DNA of 64,000 bases from positions 248,001 through 312,000 of the forward strand of contig NZ_JAVJSC010000009.1 of NCBI RefSeq assembly GCF_040219635.1. Reading direction: 5' to 3'. The notes under the pieces are model-generated. The model saw only the letters and a program-made list of their open reading frames with translations, did no database searches and had not been told where the DNA came from. The DNA comes from Pyruvatibacter sp. (GTDB taxonomy: Bacteria > Pseudomonadota > Alphaproteobacteria > CGMCC-115125). The first letter of the stretch is position 1. Each line of letters starts with the position of its first letter. The position numbers were made by a program, and so were the translations under genes. Below are positions 44,376-53,644 of this stretch, in pieces.

Positions 44376-46051
44376 GAGGCTGCCCCGATGAGTTGATCAG
44401 CGGCGGCACGAGCCTGGTCAGTGACGATGGCCCCGGCGAGCATCCGCGCAATCTCTTCACGACGCTGTTGCGCATCAAGCATGGTTACATGGGTTGCGGG
44501 CATGTCTGACTTTGCCTTTCCCACCAGCCGCTTTTCGATTTTCAAATGATGGTCAGCGCGCGCTGCCACCTGCGGGCTGTGCGTCACCACCAGCACCTGC
44601 ACACTTTGCGCCAGTGCCGCCAAGCGCTCACCCACAGCCTGTGCTACAGCGCCGCCAACACCGGCGTCCACCTCATCAAATACCAGCACCGGTGCGCCAC
44701 CGCGTGCCGCAAGCGACACCTTGAGTGCCAGCATGAAGCGGGCCAATTCACCACCGGATGCGATTTTTGCCAGTTGCGCAAAAGGCGCACCAGGGTTGGT
44801 TGCCACTTCAAAACGCACCTTGTCGATGCCCTCCGGCCCGCCTTCGTCAAAGGGTGATACATCAATCTCGGTGCGAAACCGCGCCTTGTCGAGCTTGAGG
44901 GGCGGAAGTTCTACACCTACCGCCTTGTCGAGGCGTTTAGCGGCTGCCGCGCGGGCAGATGACAACGTTTTGGCTTTGGCGACATACAGATCGCGCGCTT
45001 TTTCAGTCGCTTTCGCGGCCGCCGCCAACAGACCCTCACCACCATCAATCTCACCTAACCGTGCGGCAAGTGCCGCAGCAATACGGGGCAGATCGTCCAC
45101 GTTGCAACTATGCTTGCGGGCTGCCGCACGCAGGGCAAACAGACGTTTTTCCACATACTCAAGGCGATCGGGATCAAACTCCAGCGTATCAAGCGCCGCG
45201 CTGACCTGATCGCGCGCCTCGGCTGCCTCAACCACAGCGCGGTCAAGCGCGGATACTGCGGCATCAAGTCGTCCGGCTGCGTTTTCACGATGTACATCAA
45301 GACGTCGTAATGCGCTGGAGAGACGACTTTCAACGCCACCATCAGTTTCCAGCGTTTCCAGCGCCTCATTCAGATCAGCGGAAATTTTTTCAGCGCTCAT
45401 CATCAGCGTGCGTTCCTGCGCGAGGGTCTGGTCCTCGCCGGGCTCGGGTGCCAGTTCATTGAGTTCGCCAACTGCAATACGCAAATAGTCAGCGTCAGCC
45501 TGTGCACGGGCAATCTCATCGGTAAGGCGTTTCAGGTCTGCCTGCGCCTCGCGCCAGGCTGCATGAAGCCGAACGAGTTCACGCACATCGCCCTCAAACC
45601 CGCCAAACGCATCCAACAGGCCGCGATGGGTGGCAGGGTCAAGCAGACCATGGGTTTCGTGCTGGCCATGAACTTCCACCAGCGTGTCACCAAGCTGGCG
45701 CAGCAGTGCAATGGAAACAGGCTGGTCGTTGACAAACGCACGGGTGCGACCGTCTGCACCTTGCACGCGCCGCAAAATAAGGTCGCCCTCATGCTGGATG
45801 CCCGCCTCATCCAATAAGGTACGGGCCGCATGGCCGGCTGGAATATCGAAAATGGCCGTCGCGGTGCCCTGTGTTGCCTTGCCGCGCACCAAACCGGCAT
45901 CAGCACGCCCGCCCGTGGCAAGCCCCAGCGCATCCAGTAAAATCGATTTGCCTGCCCCGGTTTCACCCGTCAGGCCAGACAGCCCTCCGTGCAGCTTGAG
46001 GTCAAGGCTCTCAATCAGAACGATGTCGCGAATGGCAAGCGCCGTCAGCAT
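44372..46051 (-). CDS. recN: DNA repair protein RecN
   Basis: A 559-residue SMC-like ATPase that acts at double-strand breaks. Walker A GETGAGKSILLDALG lies at about 30-44. Two long coiled-coil stretches (about 160-390) are separated by a short hinge. The C-terminal lobe has the ABC signature region IASGGELARFMLALKV, Walker B VLVFDEVDAGVGG, and the H-loop THSPQVAARADHHL. It lies 21 nt downstream of bamD on the same strand and overlaps ligA; bamD-recN-ligA is a common alphaproteobacterial order. Confidence 0.97.
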   Translation of the reverse strand: MLTALAIRDIVLIESLDLKLHGGLSGLTGETGAGKSILLDALGLATGGRADAGLVRGKATQGTATAIFDIPAGHAARTLLDEAGIQHEGDLILRRVQGADGRTRAFVNDQPVSIALLRQLGDTLVEVHGQHETHGLLDPATHRGLLDAFGGFEGDVRELVRLHAAWREAQADLKRLTDEIARAQADADYLRIAVGELNELAPEPGEDQTLAQERTLMMSAEKISADLNEALETLETDGGVESRLSSALRRLDVHRENAAGRLDAAVSALDRAVVEAAEARDQVSAALDTLEFDPDRLEYVEKRLFALRAAARKHSCNVDDLPRIAAALAARLGEIDGGEGLLAAAAKATEKARDLYVAKAKTLSSARAAAAKRLDKAVGVELPPLKLDKARFRTEIDVSPFDEGGPEGIDKVRFEVATNPGAPFAQLAKIASGGELARFMLALKVSLAARGGAPVLVFDEVDAGVGGAVAQAVGERLAALAQSVQVLVVTHSPQVAARADHHLKIEKRLVGKAKSDMPATHVTMLDAQQRREEIARMLAGAIVTDQARAAADQLIGAAS

Positions 46052-46072
46052 GCCCGGTACTCTCGCTTGGCG

Positions 46073-46933
46073 TTAAAAAACGCTGTTCCACGCACGGCTG
46101 ATCCACGAGGCTTCATCTTCCAGAGGCTGCAACCCGTCATTTGCAAGCAACGCATAAGAATACCGATACCAGTCGCTGCCGGGATAGTTATAGCCCAGCA
46201 CCGCAGCCGCTGTTTGCGCCTCATGCTGAACACCCAGCGCCATATAGGCCTCCGAAAGACGGTGCAGGGCTTCAGCCGTGTGTGTGGTTGTCTGATAGTT
46301 CACGATGACCGTGCGGAACCGGTTGACCGCCGCCACATATTGCTGGCGGTTGAGATACCACCTGCCGATATGCATTTCCTTGCCGGCCAGATGATCGTAG
46401 GTGAGGTCAACCTTCAAACGAGCATCGCGCGCATATTCACTGTCAGGAAAACGCCGCACCACTTCTTCAAGCGACCGCAACGCACGCTCCGTGGTGCGTT
46501 GGTCACGCGCTACATCTGTAATCTGCTCGTAGAACGACAGCGCAACCAGATAATAGGCATACCCGACATTGGGGTTACCGGGATGCAAGGCAATAAAGCG
46601 CTGCGCAGAGATGACAGCACTGTCATATTCGTTGACCTGATAGTGCGAGAATGCTGCCATCAAAATCGCCCGTCGCGCCCAAATGGAATATGGGTGCTGG
46701 CGCTCCACCTCATCAAACAAGGGAGCCGCCGCGCGGTAATTGCCGTCTTCCAGCTCATCCAGCGCCTCGTTGTAGAGCTCGTTTACCGGTCGCTCCACAT
46801 ATGCAAGATCATCGCTGTCACCCCCGGAGCAGCCGACCAGCACGAAGGCTACGGCCACTGCCAAACCGCGCACCAGGCGCCCGCTAAGTGCCACGAGGTG
46901 AAATGGCTGCGCAATGATATAGCCTAAATGCAT
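46073..46933 (-). CDS. bamD: Outer-membrane assembly lipoprotein BamD
   Basis: A 286-residue lipoprotein of the BAM complex, which inserts beta-barrel proteins. The lipobox is VLVGC, with the acylated cysteine at about residue 34 after a hydrophobic signal. Five TPR-like repeats follow (LYNEALDELEDGNYRAAAPL, HPYSIWARRAILMAAFSHYQ). It is somewhat longer than E. coli BamD (245). The frame is open 60 codons further upstream but the ATG at 46933 gives the normal signal sequence. lpxC ends 160 nt upstream, recN starts 21 nt downstream. Confidence 0.95.
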   Translation of the reverse strand: MHLGYIIAQPFHLVALSGRLVRGLAVAVAFVLVGCSGGDSDDLAYVERPVNELYNEALDELEDGNYRAAAPLFDEVERQHPYSIWARRAILMAAFSHYQVNEYDSAVISAQRFIALHPGNPNVGYAYYLVALSFYEQITDVARDQRTTERALRSLEEVVRRFPDSEYARDARLKVDLTYDHLAGKEMHIGRWYLNRQQYVAAVNRFRTVIVNYQTTTHTAEALHRLSEAYMALGVQHEAQTAAAVLGYNYPGSDWYRYSYALLANDGLQPLEDEASWISRAWNSVF

Positions 46934-47093
46934 GGTGTTTCCGGTGGCTGGTCTGTCTGAGACGTGGCAACGCAGCGAGTCAGCAATAGTCCCGTGCGCA
47001 GGGTCAGACAATAAACGAGACGCCCCGCCCCCCGCAATGCATAGCGGGTGGATGCTGCCGAAAACACACAAATGCTGAAAATGGACGAAAAAC

Positions 47094-48110
47094 CTAGGCT
47101 GGCGCTGCCGCAACCGCTGCTACCGATGGCGCACCACCCGCCCGGCGCGCCCCGCGAAGCTCAACAGACGGTGCCTGTGTGGTGATCTCAAAGGCTTCCG
47201 GCGTGGCAAACAGCTTGCGTACCAGTTCATTATTGAGCGCATGACCAGACCGCACACCGCGATACCGACCAATAATCGGTGCGCCGGCGAGGTAAAGGTC
47301 GCCAACTGCGTCCAGAACCTTGTGGCGCACAAACTCGTCCTTGAAGCGCAGCCCGTCATCATTCACCACAGCATCGTCATCAATGGCCACGGTGTTTTCA
47401 AGCGAGGCGCCACGGGCAAGGCCCATGCTGCGCAACATCTCAACGTCTTTGACGAAACCGAATGTGCGGGCAGCCGCAATGTCTTTTTTGAAACTCGGCT
47501 CACCAAGCTCGACTGTCATTTCCTGACGACCGATGGCGGGCGAAGGAAAATCAATCTCGAAATGAACGGCAAAGCCGTCGTGCGGCTCAAGCACCGCGCG
47601 TTTCTCGTCGCTCACGATCTCGACGGGACGCAAAATGCGAATATAACGGCGCGGAGCGCCCTGCTGCTCAACACCGGCGCACTCGATGAGGCGCACAAAT
47701 GGAACCGACGAGCCATCCATGACAGGCACTTCGGGGGCGTCAACGTCAATAATCACGTTATCCACGCTGCACCCTGAAAGGGCCGCCATCACATGCTCAA
47801 TTGTGGAAACAGTTGCGGTGGCAAAAGGCCCCGGTGCGCAAATGGTGGTGCCAAGCTGGGTATCACCCACCGCATCAGCGCGGGCGGGAATATCCACCCC
47901 GCCGCCCTGGGCGGCATCAAGGTCAGTGCGGCGAAAAACAACGCCTGTATTGGGGGCAGCGGGATGAAGCGTCATATTGACCATTGAGCCCGTATGAAGG
48001 CCAACACCGGCGCAGCTGATACTGGTCTTCAATGTTTGCTGCGGTTTGCTCTTGGCCATGCTGGCTTTCGCGGCTTTTTTATCTTGCGTAAACAGGTCTT
48101 GCAGACTCAC
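47094..48110 (-). CDS. lpxC: UDP-3-O-acyl-GlcNAc deacetylase LpxC
   Basis: A 338-residue zinc enzyme for the committed step of lipid A synthesis. Conserved blocks are GVGLHTGSMV near the N-terminus, STIEHVMAAL (zinc His), VPVMDGSSVPFV, and HKVLDAVGDLYLAG (zinc His and Asp). An Ala-rich tail of ~20 residues extends past the usual end. The start is uncertain: GTG at 48110 has GAGGGGG upstream, but the ATG at 48059 gives the E. coli-like length. It follows ftsZ, as in many proteobacteria, after a strong terminator. Confidence 0.95.
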   Translation of the reverse strand: MSLQDLFTQDKKAAKASMAKSKPQQTLKTSISCAGVGLHTGSMVNMTLHPAAPNTGVVFRRTDLDAAQGGGVDIPARADAVGDTQLGTTICAPGPFATATVSTIEHVMAALSGCSVDNVIIDVDAPEVPVMDGSSVPFVRLIECAGVEQQGAPRRYIRILRPVEIVSDEKRAVLEPHDGFAVHFEIDFPSPAIGRQEMTVELGEPSFKKDIAAARTFGFVKDVEMLRSMGLARGASLENTVAIDDDAVVNDDGLRFKDEFVRHKVLDAVGDLYLAGAPIIGRYRGVRSGHALNNELVRKLFATPEAFEITTQAPSVELRGARRAGGAPSVAAVAAAPA

Positions 48111-48337
48111 GACGCAGTTACCCCCTCAAAACAGACTTGCCGGTTCCCAAACCGGGCACATGCAGCCTCACGCATATAGCGGGCGCAATTATGCGCGCAG
48201 GTTGTAGCAACCACTGTGCAGCGCAACAAATCACACGGTGTTTCGCTGTGTTACAAATTATGTTGTTGAAATTAAACATGTTTCAGGCAGTGCTTGGTCA
48301 ATTGCTCCAAGCGCCGATTCACACCCTTCGCGTCCTG
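48111..48337 (-). other. Non-coding spacer upstream of lpxC
   Basis: Together with the terminator this 317-nt gap separates ftsZ from lpxC. It is more AT-rich than its surroundings, especially at 48240-48295. It must hold the lpxC promoter, since ftsZ is terminated. TTGTTG-N17-TACAAC on the minus strand is a weak candidate. I see no RNA gene or open frame with a ribosome site. Confidence 0.4.
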
Positions 48338-48376
48338 AAACGAAACGGGCCTCGCCGCAATCTCCGGCGAGGCCCG
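48338..48376 (-). terminator. Strong terminator after ftsZ
   Basis: A perfect 12-bp stem, CGGGCCTCGCCG with CGGCGAGGCCCG, a 7-nt loop, and on the minus strand a TTTCGTTTC tail. It closes the division/cell-wall cluster at ftsZ. Confidence 0.85.
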
Positions 48377-48427
48377 CTTTGATCGGAACGGGTGTTTACA
48401 AGGCCCCGGGGCCCTTGTCGGATGACC

Positions 48428-50164
48428 CTAGTTAGCCTGACGCCTCAGGAAAGCAGGAATCTCAAGCTGTTCTTCCTCAACGGGGTCCGGTGCAAGTTCG
48501 CGCACCGGAGCGGCATTCTGGTGACCACCAGATGCTGCACGCTGCGGTGCTCCATCTATTGGATGAGAGCCATAGTGACCGTCCTGCTGACCGCCGGACT
48601 GTATCCCCGGACGTTCCCCGCCAGAACGCTGTTCAACCGGACGCTGGGCAACACGCGGTTCAATGCGAGTTGCAGGCTGCCGACTGGCCGTCCCACCTGC
48701 AGAACGCAGTGGCGTCGCTGCGCCACGGTCAGCGGATGCCGCATCACGCCCCCCGCCAAGCGCACCACCAGTGATCCGCTCAAAAAATCCCGGAGCTTTT
48801 TTGCGCGGCTTGGCAGCCAGGCGCTTGGCCTCAGGTGCAATATAAGCTGCACCGCGTTCGCGCGAAACAACAGCCCCACGTGGTGCGGACTCAGACACTG
48901 TGTGGTCATCATCCGTCTGCACATTATCAGCCATCTGCGCATCAACTGATGCCGCTTCAGGCCGACCCTGTGGCTTGTGAATAATCACCTCGGCTTCGTA
49001 TTCGGCAAGGTTAATACTCGCATCAAGCGGTGGCAGTGATGACATGTAAGCTGCATCGCGTGATTGTGTTTCGGTGCGCCTGGGCTGCAGTGCCACCGCA
49101 GCGGCTGCTTCCGCATCCACTTCCGGTTGGCTCTTGAGGCGGAAGCCGCGCACAGGTTCTTCCACACGCTGCTTCACCGGCGGCTGTTCAGCGGCTGCTT
49201 CCGCGTCGATGCCCGTTGCAACAACAGAAACCCGCATGGAACCTTCAAGAGCTGTATCGAATGTAGAGCCCACAATGATATTGGCTTCCGGGTCCACTTC
49301 CTCACGGATGCGGTTGGCCGCTTCGTCAACTTCGTAGAGCGTCATGTCACTGCCGCCGGTGATATTGATGAGCACGCCGCGCGCGCCCTTCATTGACACT
49401 TCGTCCAGCAATGGATTGGAGATTGCCGCTTCCGCCGCTTCAATGGCGCGGGTTTCGCCAGAGGCTTCCCCCGTCCCCATCATCGCTTTGCCCATCTCGT
49501 TCATGACCGTGCGCACGTCAGCAAAGTCAAGATTGATAAGGCCGGGGCGCACCATCAGGTCGGTGATGCCTGCAACGCCTGAATGCAGCACTTCGTCCGC
49601 CATGCCGAATGCATCAGCAAACGTGGTTTTCTCGTTGGCGACACGGAAAAGGTTCTGATTGGGAATGACAATCAGCGTATCCACGTAACGCTGAAGTTCT
49701 TCAATGCCTTCGTCGGCGATACGCATACGTCGCGCACCTTCGAACTGAAATGGCTTGGTGACAACGCCGACCGTGAGAATGCCCATCTCACGCGCTGCCC
49801 GCGCAATCACAGGCGCACCACCCGTGCCGGTGCCGCCGCCCATACCAGCCGTGATGAACGCCATGTGGCAACCGGTCAGATGCTGGGTGATTTCATCCAG
49901 CGCTTCTTCTGCGGCAGCTTCGCCAACCTGCGGACGCGAGCCTGCTCCCAGGCCCTGAGTGATCGCAGCACCCATCTGGATGCGACGGTCCGCCAGCGAC
50001 TGCGACAGCGACTGCGCGTCAGTATTGGCAACAACAAAGTCCACGCCTTGAAGGCCGGACTCGATCATGTTGTTGACACCGTTACCTCCGGCGCCGCCGA
50101 CGCCAAAGACAGTGATACGTGGTTTCAGTTCGGTCTGTTCAGGAACCGAGAGATTGATCGTCAT
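48428..50164 (-). CDS. ftsZ: Cell division protein FtsZ
   Basis: A 578-residue tubulin homologue that forms the Z-ring. The globular GTPase (about 15-320) has the phosphate loop GVGGAGGNGVNNM, the tubulin signature GGGTGTGGAP at 109-118, and the T7 loop NLDFADVRTVMN. It is followed by an unusually long linker (about 321-566), rich in Ala, Gln, Arg and Glu, and the conserved C-terminal peptide LEIPAFLRRQAN that binds FtsA. The start at 50164 follows GGAGG by 7 nt. The 215-nt AT-rich gap to ftsA probably holds its own promoter. Confidence 0.97.
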   Translation of the reverse strand: MTINLSVPEQTELKPRITVFGVGGAGGNGVNNMIESGLQGVDFVVANTDAQSLSQSLADRRIQMGAAITQGLGAGSRPQVGEAAAEEALDEITQHLTGCHMAFITAGMGGGTGTGGAPVIARAAREMGILTVGVVTKPFQFEGARRMRIADEGIEELQRYVDTLIVIPNQNLFRVANEKTTFADAFGMADEVLHSGVAGITDLMVRPGLINLDFADVRTVMNEMGKAMMGTGEASGETRAIEAAEAAISNPLLDEVSMKGARGVLINITGGSDMTLYEVDEAANRIREEVDPEANIIVGSTFDTALEGSMRVSVVATGIDAEAAAEQPPVKQRVEEPVRGFRLKSQPEVDAEAAAAVALQPRRTETQSRDAAYMSSLPPLDASINLAEYEAEVIIHKPQGRPEAASVDAQMADNVQTDDDHTVSESAPRGAVVSRERGAAYIAPEAKRLAAKPRKKAPGFFERITGGALGGGRDAASADRGAATPLRSAGGTASRQPATRIEPRVAQRPVEQRSGGERPGIQSGGQQDGHYGSHPIDGAPQRAASGGHQNAAPVRELAPDPVEEEQLEIPAFLRRQAN

Positions 50165-50379
50165 TGGAGGGCCTCCATTGGATGCGCTAAATGCGCTTTT
50201 GTTTCCGCTCGGCCTCACTGTTGAGTTGGCCCGGTTTTTCCCGATGCCATTTTAGGTAGTTCACTACTGATCTGTTTGTCAGCTTCAAGTGATTCGTTTC
50301 AAAATCATCATATCTGCATTTGAGCCCGCCCGCCTGCCGTTGGTGCGATCTCATGCATTTTTTTCATGATACTTGCGGT

Positions 50380-51747
50380 CTAAAAGTTCTCCTTCAGCCA
50401 CCTCCCAATACGTGCGAAGCGGCCATGGTTGCCGTCGCCAAAGGCAACGTCGTCTTCGAGTGTCTGAGGTGTGGCAAGTTCCGCCTGGTGTCCGCGCGCA
50501 TAAAGCAACAAGCCTGCGCACGCGGCAAAGGCAGGGCCGCCGGTTGCTTCAGCAAGTCCCGATACACGTAACGGGCGGCCAAGGCGTACCTGTTTGTCCA
50601 GAACCCGCGCAGCGATGTCCCGCAGGCCTGTCAACTGGCTGGCACCCCCGGTCAGCACAACGCGCCGCCCCACCATTCCGCTGATGCCTGACGCCATCAG
50701 CCGGTCACGCACCAGTTCAAGCGTCTCTTCAACGCGCGGCTGAATGATGCCGGTCAGCATGGAGCGCGGAATGTGATTGGCAGCATCGCCCGCATCCTCA
50801 CCCACCTGCGGCACGTCAATCATCTCGCGCTCGTCAGACGGGCTTGCAAGCGCCGACCCGTAAAGTGTCTTCATGCGTTCAGCGTGTGCCAGCGGCGTCG
50901 ATAGACCACGCGCAATGTCGTTGGTCACGTGCTGGCCGCCGATCGGCAACACATCAACGTGCAACAAGCTGCCCTCAACAAATGCCGAGATAGAGGTCGT
51001 GCCTCCGCCCAGATCAATGCAGACAACACCCAGATCTATTTCGTCTTCCACCAGCGATGAAAGCCCGCTGGCATAAGGCGCGCAGACAACACCCACTGGT
51101 TCCAGATGACACCGCTCAACGCACACCAGCAGGTTGCGCAGCGGGCCGGGGGCTGCGGACACCACATGCATGTCAACGCCCAGCCGGTCACCAAACATGC
51201 CGATCGGGTCGTTGATACGCGGGCTGCCATCAATGGTGTATCCCACGGGAATGGCGTGCATCACCGCTTGTTCGTCGGTCAGGCAATGGGACTGGCCATG
51301 CCTGAGAACGCGCGTCAGGTCGTCTGCGCTTACTTCCTGCCCACCGATGGCGACACGCACTGACAGGCGATGACTTCGCGGACCACCCGCAGAGGTTGTC
51401 ACCAGTACGTCACGCACCATCAGGCCAGCCATACGTTCAGCCTGATCGACCGCAGCGCGGATTGCTTCCTCTGCCAGATCCATGTCGATGATGGCACCCG
51501 CGCGCACGCCGCGCGAAATCTTCTGACCAATGCCGATGACACGCACGGCAGGTGCCGATGATGCATCTTCGCCCGTTTCCACACGTGCAATGAAACAGGT
51601 GATTTTCGACGAGCCGATATCGAGCGCTGCAACAACGCCGCCCTTTTGCGTCATGCGGCCTGAACTGCGCACCGGAGATTTGCCGCGTAATTTGCCGGGC
51701 TGTTTTGTGCCCGGCTTCACGTTCGCAGGAAGCGTGATTACATTCAT
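50380..51747 (-). CDS. ftsA: Cell division protein FtsA
   Basis: A 455-residue actin-fold protein that tethers FtsZ to the membrane. The phosphate-1 loop ALDIGSSKITCFIA is at about 41-54. The 1C (SHS2) domain follows at ~125-205, the phosphate-2 loop CIDLGGGTTSISAF at ~245-258, and the adenosine motif LTGGASQLTGL. The C-terminal amphipathic membrane helix is FARIGRWLKENF. The extra ~35 basic residues at the N-terminus are longer than in E. coli. Its ATG overlaps the ftsQ stop (ATGA). Confidence 0.97.
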   Translation of the reverse strand: MNVITLPANVKPGTKQPGKLRGKSPVRSSGRMTQKGGVVAALDIGSSKITCFIARVETGEDASSAPAVRVIGIGQKISRGVRAGAIIDMDLAEEAIRAAVDQAERMAGLMVRDVLVTTSAGGPRSHRLSVRVAIGGQEVSADDLTRVLRHGQSHCLTDEQAVMHAIPVGYTIDGSPRINDPIGMFGDRLGVDMHVVSAAPGPLRNLLVCVERCHLEPVGVVCAPYASGLSSLVEDEIDLGVVCIDLGGGTTSISAFVEGSLLHVDVLPIGGQHVTNDIARGLSTPLAHAERMKTLYGSALASPSDEREMIDVPQVGEDAGDAANHIPRSMLTGIIQPRVEETLELVRDRLMASGISGMVGRRVVLTGGASQLTGLRDIAARVLDKQVRLGRPLRVSGLAEATGGPAFAACAGLLLYARGHQAELATPQTLEDDVAFGDGNHGRFARIGRWLKENF

Positions 51748-52736
51748 GCGTCGCGCCCCCCCTCTACCGAACGCGCAAGAAATGCAGCGCGCCTTTGCGC
51801 TGCTGAATCCGAATCAATCAGTATAGTGATTCTTCCCGGAACGCGTAGATCTACGGCCCGGATGTTGCGCGAAAGTACGCCATTTTCAGTATCCAGACGC
51901 GCCAATTTCTGAAGTGAGTCCGAAATGCCACGCGCTGGCAGCCGAACCTCAATGCCGTTTTGCAGTTTCAGGTTCCAGCGCCGGTCAGATACCCGAACTG
52001 CGGCCTGTACCCGCGCAGCCAGAGCAGGCCGCGCCATAAGCTCTTTCATCAAGGCGGATGCGTTGCGATGTGCCCCATGGCCAACCACCAGGGGCAGATG
52101 CGCAAACGCCTCAAGATTCCGATCTGTAATCAGCGCACCGGACTGATCCACCAGCGACAATCGTCCGCCACGTTGCCATACGGCAAACGGCGCGCGCTCC
52201 ACCAGATGGACATGCACAGTGTTTGGCAGATGGCGCGAGACTGTCGCCCGATCCACCCATTCCAGTCGTTCAAGCCGAACGCGGGCGGCATCAAGATCAA
52301 GATCGAAAATAAACTGTCCGCGCGTCACGCCCAGCGCCGTCAGTACGTCACTCGCCTGCGTGCGCGTGCGCCCTTCAACAGTTACCTCATCCACCCTCAG
52401 TCCAAGGCCTGCCGCCAGCGACTTTGCTTGCGTAACCGTACCGGCTGCAAAGTTCGCAACATGCCCCCCCGCATAAAGCCCATAGCCAAGCGTCGCGGCC
52501 AGCAACACGAGTGCTGTAACCGCAAACAACCGCCCTGCATTAAAAATAGCTGCCAGACGCGCGGCAATCCCCGTGGGTGCCTGCCCGCGGCGGCCAAACG
52601 CTCTTTGCCCCCGACTTGGCGACTTGAAGGCACGGTCGCGCCGCGCCGGAGCGGCAGACCGCGCACGCCCGGCGGGTGCCTTGCGGGTGCCTGACTTGTC
52701 GCTGCGGGATTTTTGCGTTGATTTTACCGGCGGCAT
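51744..52736 (-). CDS. ftsQ: Cell division protein FtsQ
   Basis: A 330-residue bitopic divisome protein. A long basic cytoplasmic segment (1-65, rich in Arg, Ser and Ala) precedes one transmembrane helix at about 70-90. The POTRA domain follows (VDEVTVEGRTRTQASDVLTAL) and then the FtsQ beta domain (RLERLEWVDRATVSRHLPNTVHVHLVERAPFAVW, here split by ordinary variation). The ATG at 52736 has GGAGG 7 nt upstream and lies inside the end of ddl (13-nt overlap). Normal for the ddl-ftsQ-ftsA order. Confidence 0.95.
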   Translation of the reverse strand: MPPVKSTQKSRSDKSGTRKAPAGRARSAAPARRDRAFKSPSRGQRAFGRRGQAPTGIAARLAAIFNAGRLFAVTALVLLAATLGYGLYAGGHVANFAAGTVTQAKSLAAGLGLRVDEVTVEGRTRTQASDVLTALGVTRGQFIFDLDLDAARVRLERLEWVDRATVSRHLPNTVHVHLVERAPFAVWQRGGRLSLVDQSGALITDRNLEAFAHLPLVVGHGAHRNASALMKELMARPALAARVQAAVRVSDRRWNLKLQNGIEVRLPARGISDSLQKLARLDTENGVLSRNIRAVDLRVPGRITILIDSDSAAQRRAAFLARSVEGGRDA

Positions 52737-53644
52737 GACGCGTCCTCCACCATCCATGACACAAGCTGCGGGAATGCCATGCCGCCATGCGCGGCAATTT
52801 CTGGCACCAGCGATGTGGGCGTCATGCCCGGCTGTGTATTGATTTCCAGAAACACCGGCTCACCCCGCGCTTCGTCAAAGATAAAGTCCGAGCGCGACAC
52901 GCCCCTGCATCCAAGCCCGCGATGTGCCATAAGCGACAACTCCTGAATACGCTGTTTCAGCACGGTATCAATCGGTGCAGGCAACAGATGCTCAGAGCCG
53001 CCGTCGGCATATTTCGCTTCATAGTCATAAAACGCTGTGCGCGGCCGTATCTCGATAACCTCCCACGCGCGGTCATCGATCACGGCGCAGGTAAACTCAC
53101 GGCCCTTCACAAACGCCTCAACCAGCATTTCATCACCAAGTGACCATGTGGGATCAGACAATTCTGCAGGCGGACGGTTGTCACCCTCACGCACAATAAA
53201 AACGCCGATGGACGAGCCCTGATCCAGCGGCTTGATGACATATGGCACGGTCATCGCGTGACCGCTGGCAGCCTCCTCGCGTGAAATAATACGCCCCTCG
53301 GCAACAGGCATACCCGTGTTGGCCAGCAAATGCTTGGCACGCTGCTTGTCAATGGCAAGCGCAGACGCCAACACACCAGAATGCGTGTACGGCAGCCCCA
53401 GTACTTCCAGCAGCCCCTGCACGCAGCCGTCTTCGCCCCATGGCCCGTGCAGTGCATTGAATGCCACGTCAGGGGCGAGCCGTGCCAGCACCTGCGCCAG
53501 ATCATGGCCCGCATCCACATCCGTAACGCGAAACCCTGCTTCACGCAGAGCGGCCGAACACCCTCTGCCCGATGAAAGCGACACCTCGCGCTCTGCCGAC
53601 CAGCCGCCCATCAGCACGGCAACATGTGTATCAGCCCGGCTCAT
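52724..53644 (-). CDS. ddl: D-alanine-D-alanine ligase
   Basis: A 306-residue ATP-grasp enzyme making the D-Ala-D-Ala dipeptide added by MurF. The N-terminal signature is VLMGGWSAEREVSLSSG. HGPWGEDGCVQGLLE, PYVIKPLDQGSSIGVFIV and the metal segment EINTQPGMTPTSLVPEIA follow. The equivalent of the VanA-type lysine or leucine switch is not visible, so this is an ordinary Ddl. The ATG overlaps the murB stop (ATGA), with GGGAGG upstream. Confidence 0.97.
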   Translation of the reverse strand: MSRADTHVAVLMGGWSAEREVSLSSGRGCSAALREAGFRVTDVDAGHDLAQVLARLAPDVAFNALHGPWGEDGCVQGLLEVLGLPYTHSGVLASALAIDKQRAKHLLANTGMPVAEGRIISREEAASGHAMTVPYVIKPLDQGSSIGVFIVREGDNRPPAELSDPTWSLGDEMLVEAFVKGREFTCAVIDDRAWEVIEIRPRTAFYDYEAKYADGGSEHLLPAPIDTVLKQRIQELSLMAHRGLGCRGVSRSDFIFDEARGEPVFLEINTQPGMTPTSLVPEIAAHGGMAFPQLVSWMVEDASCRR

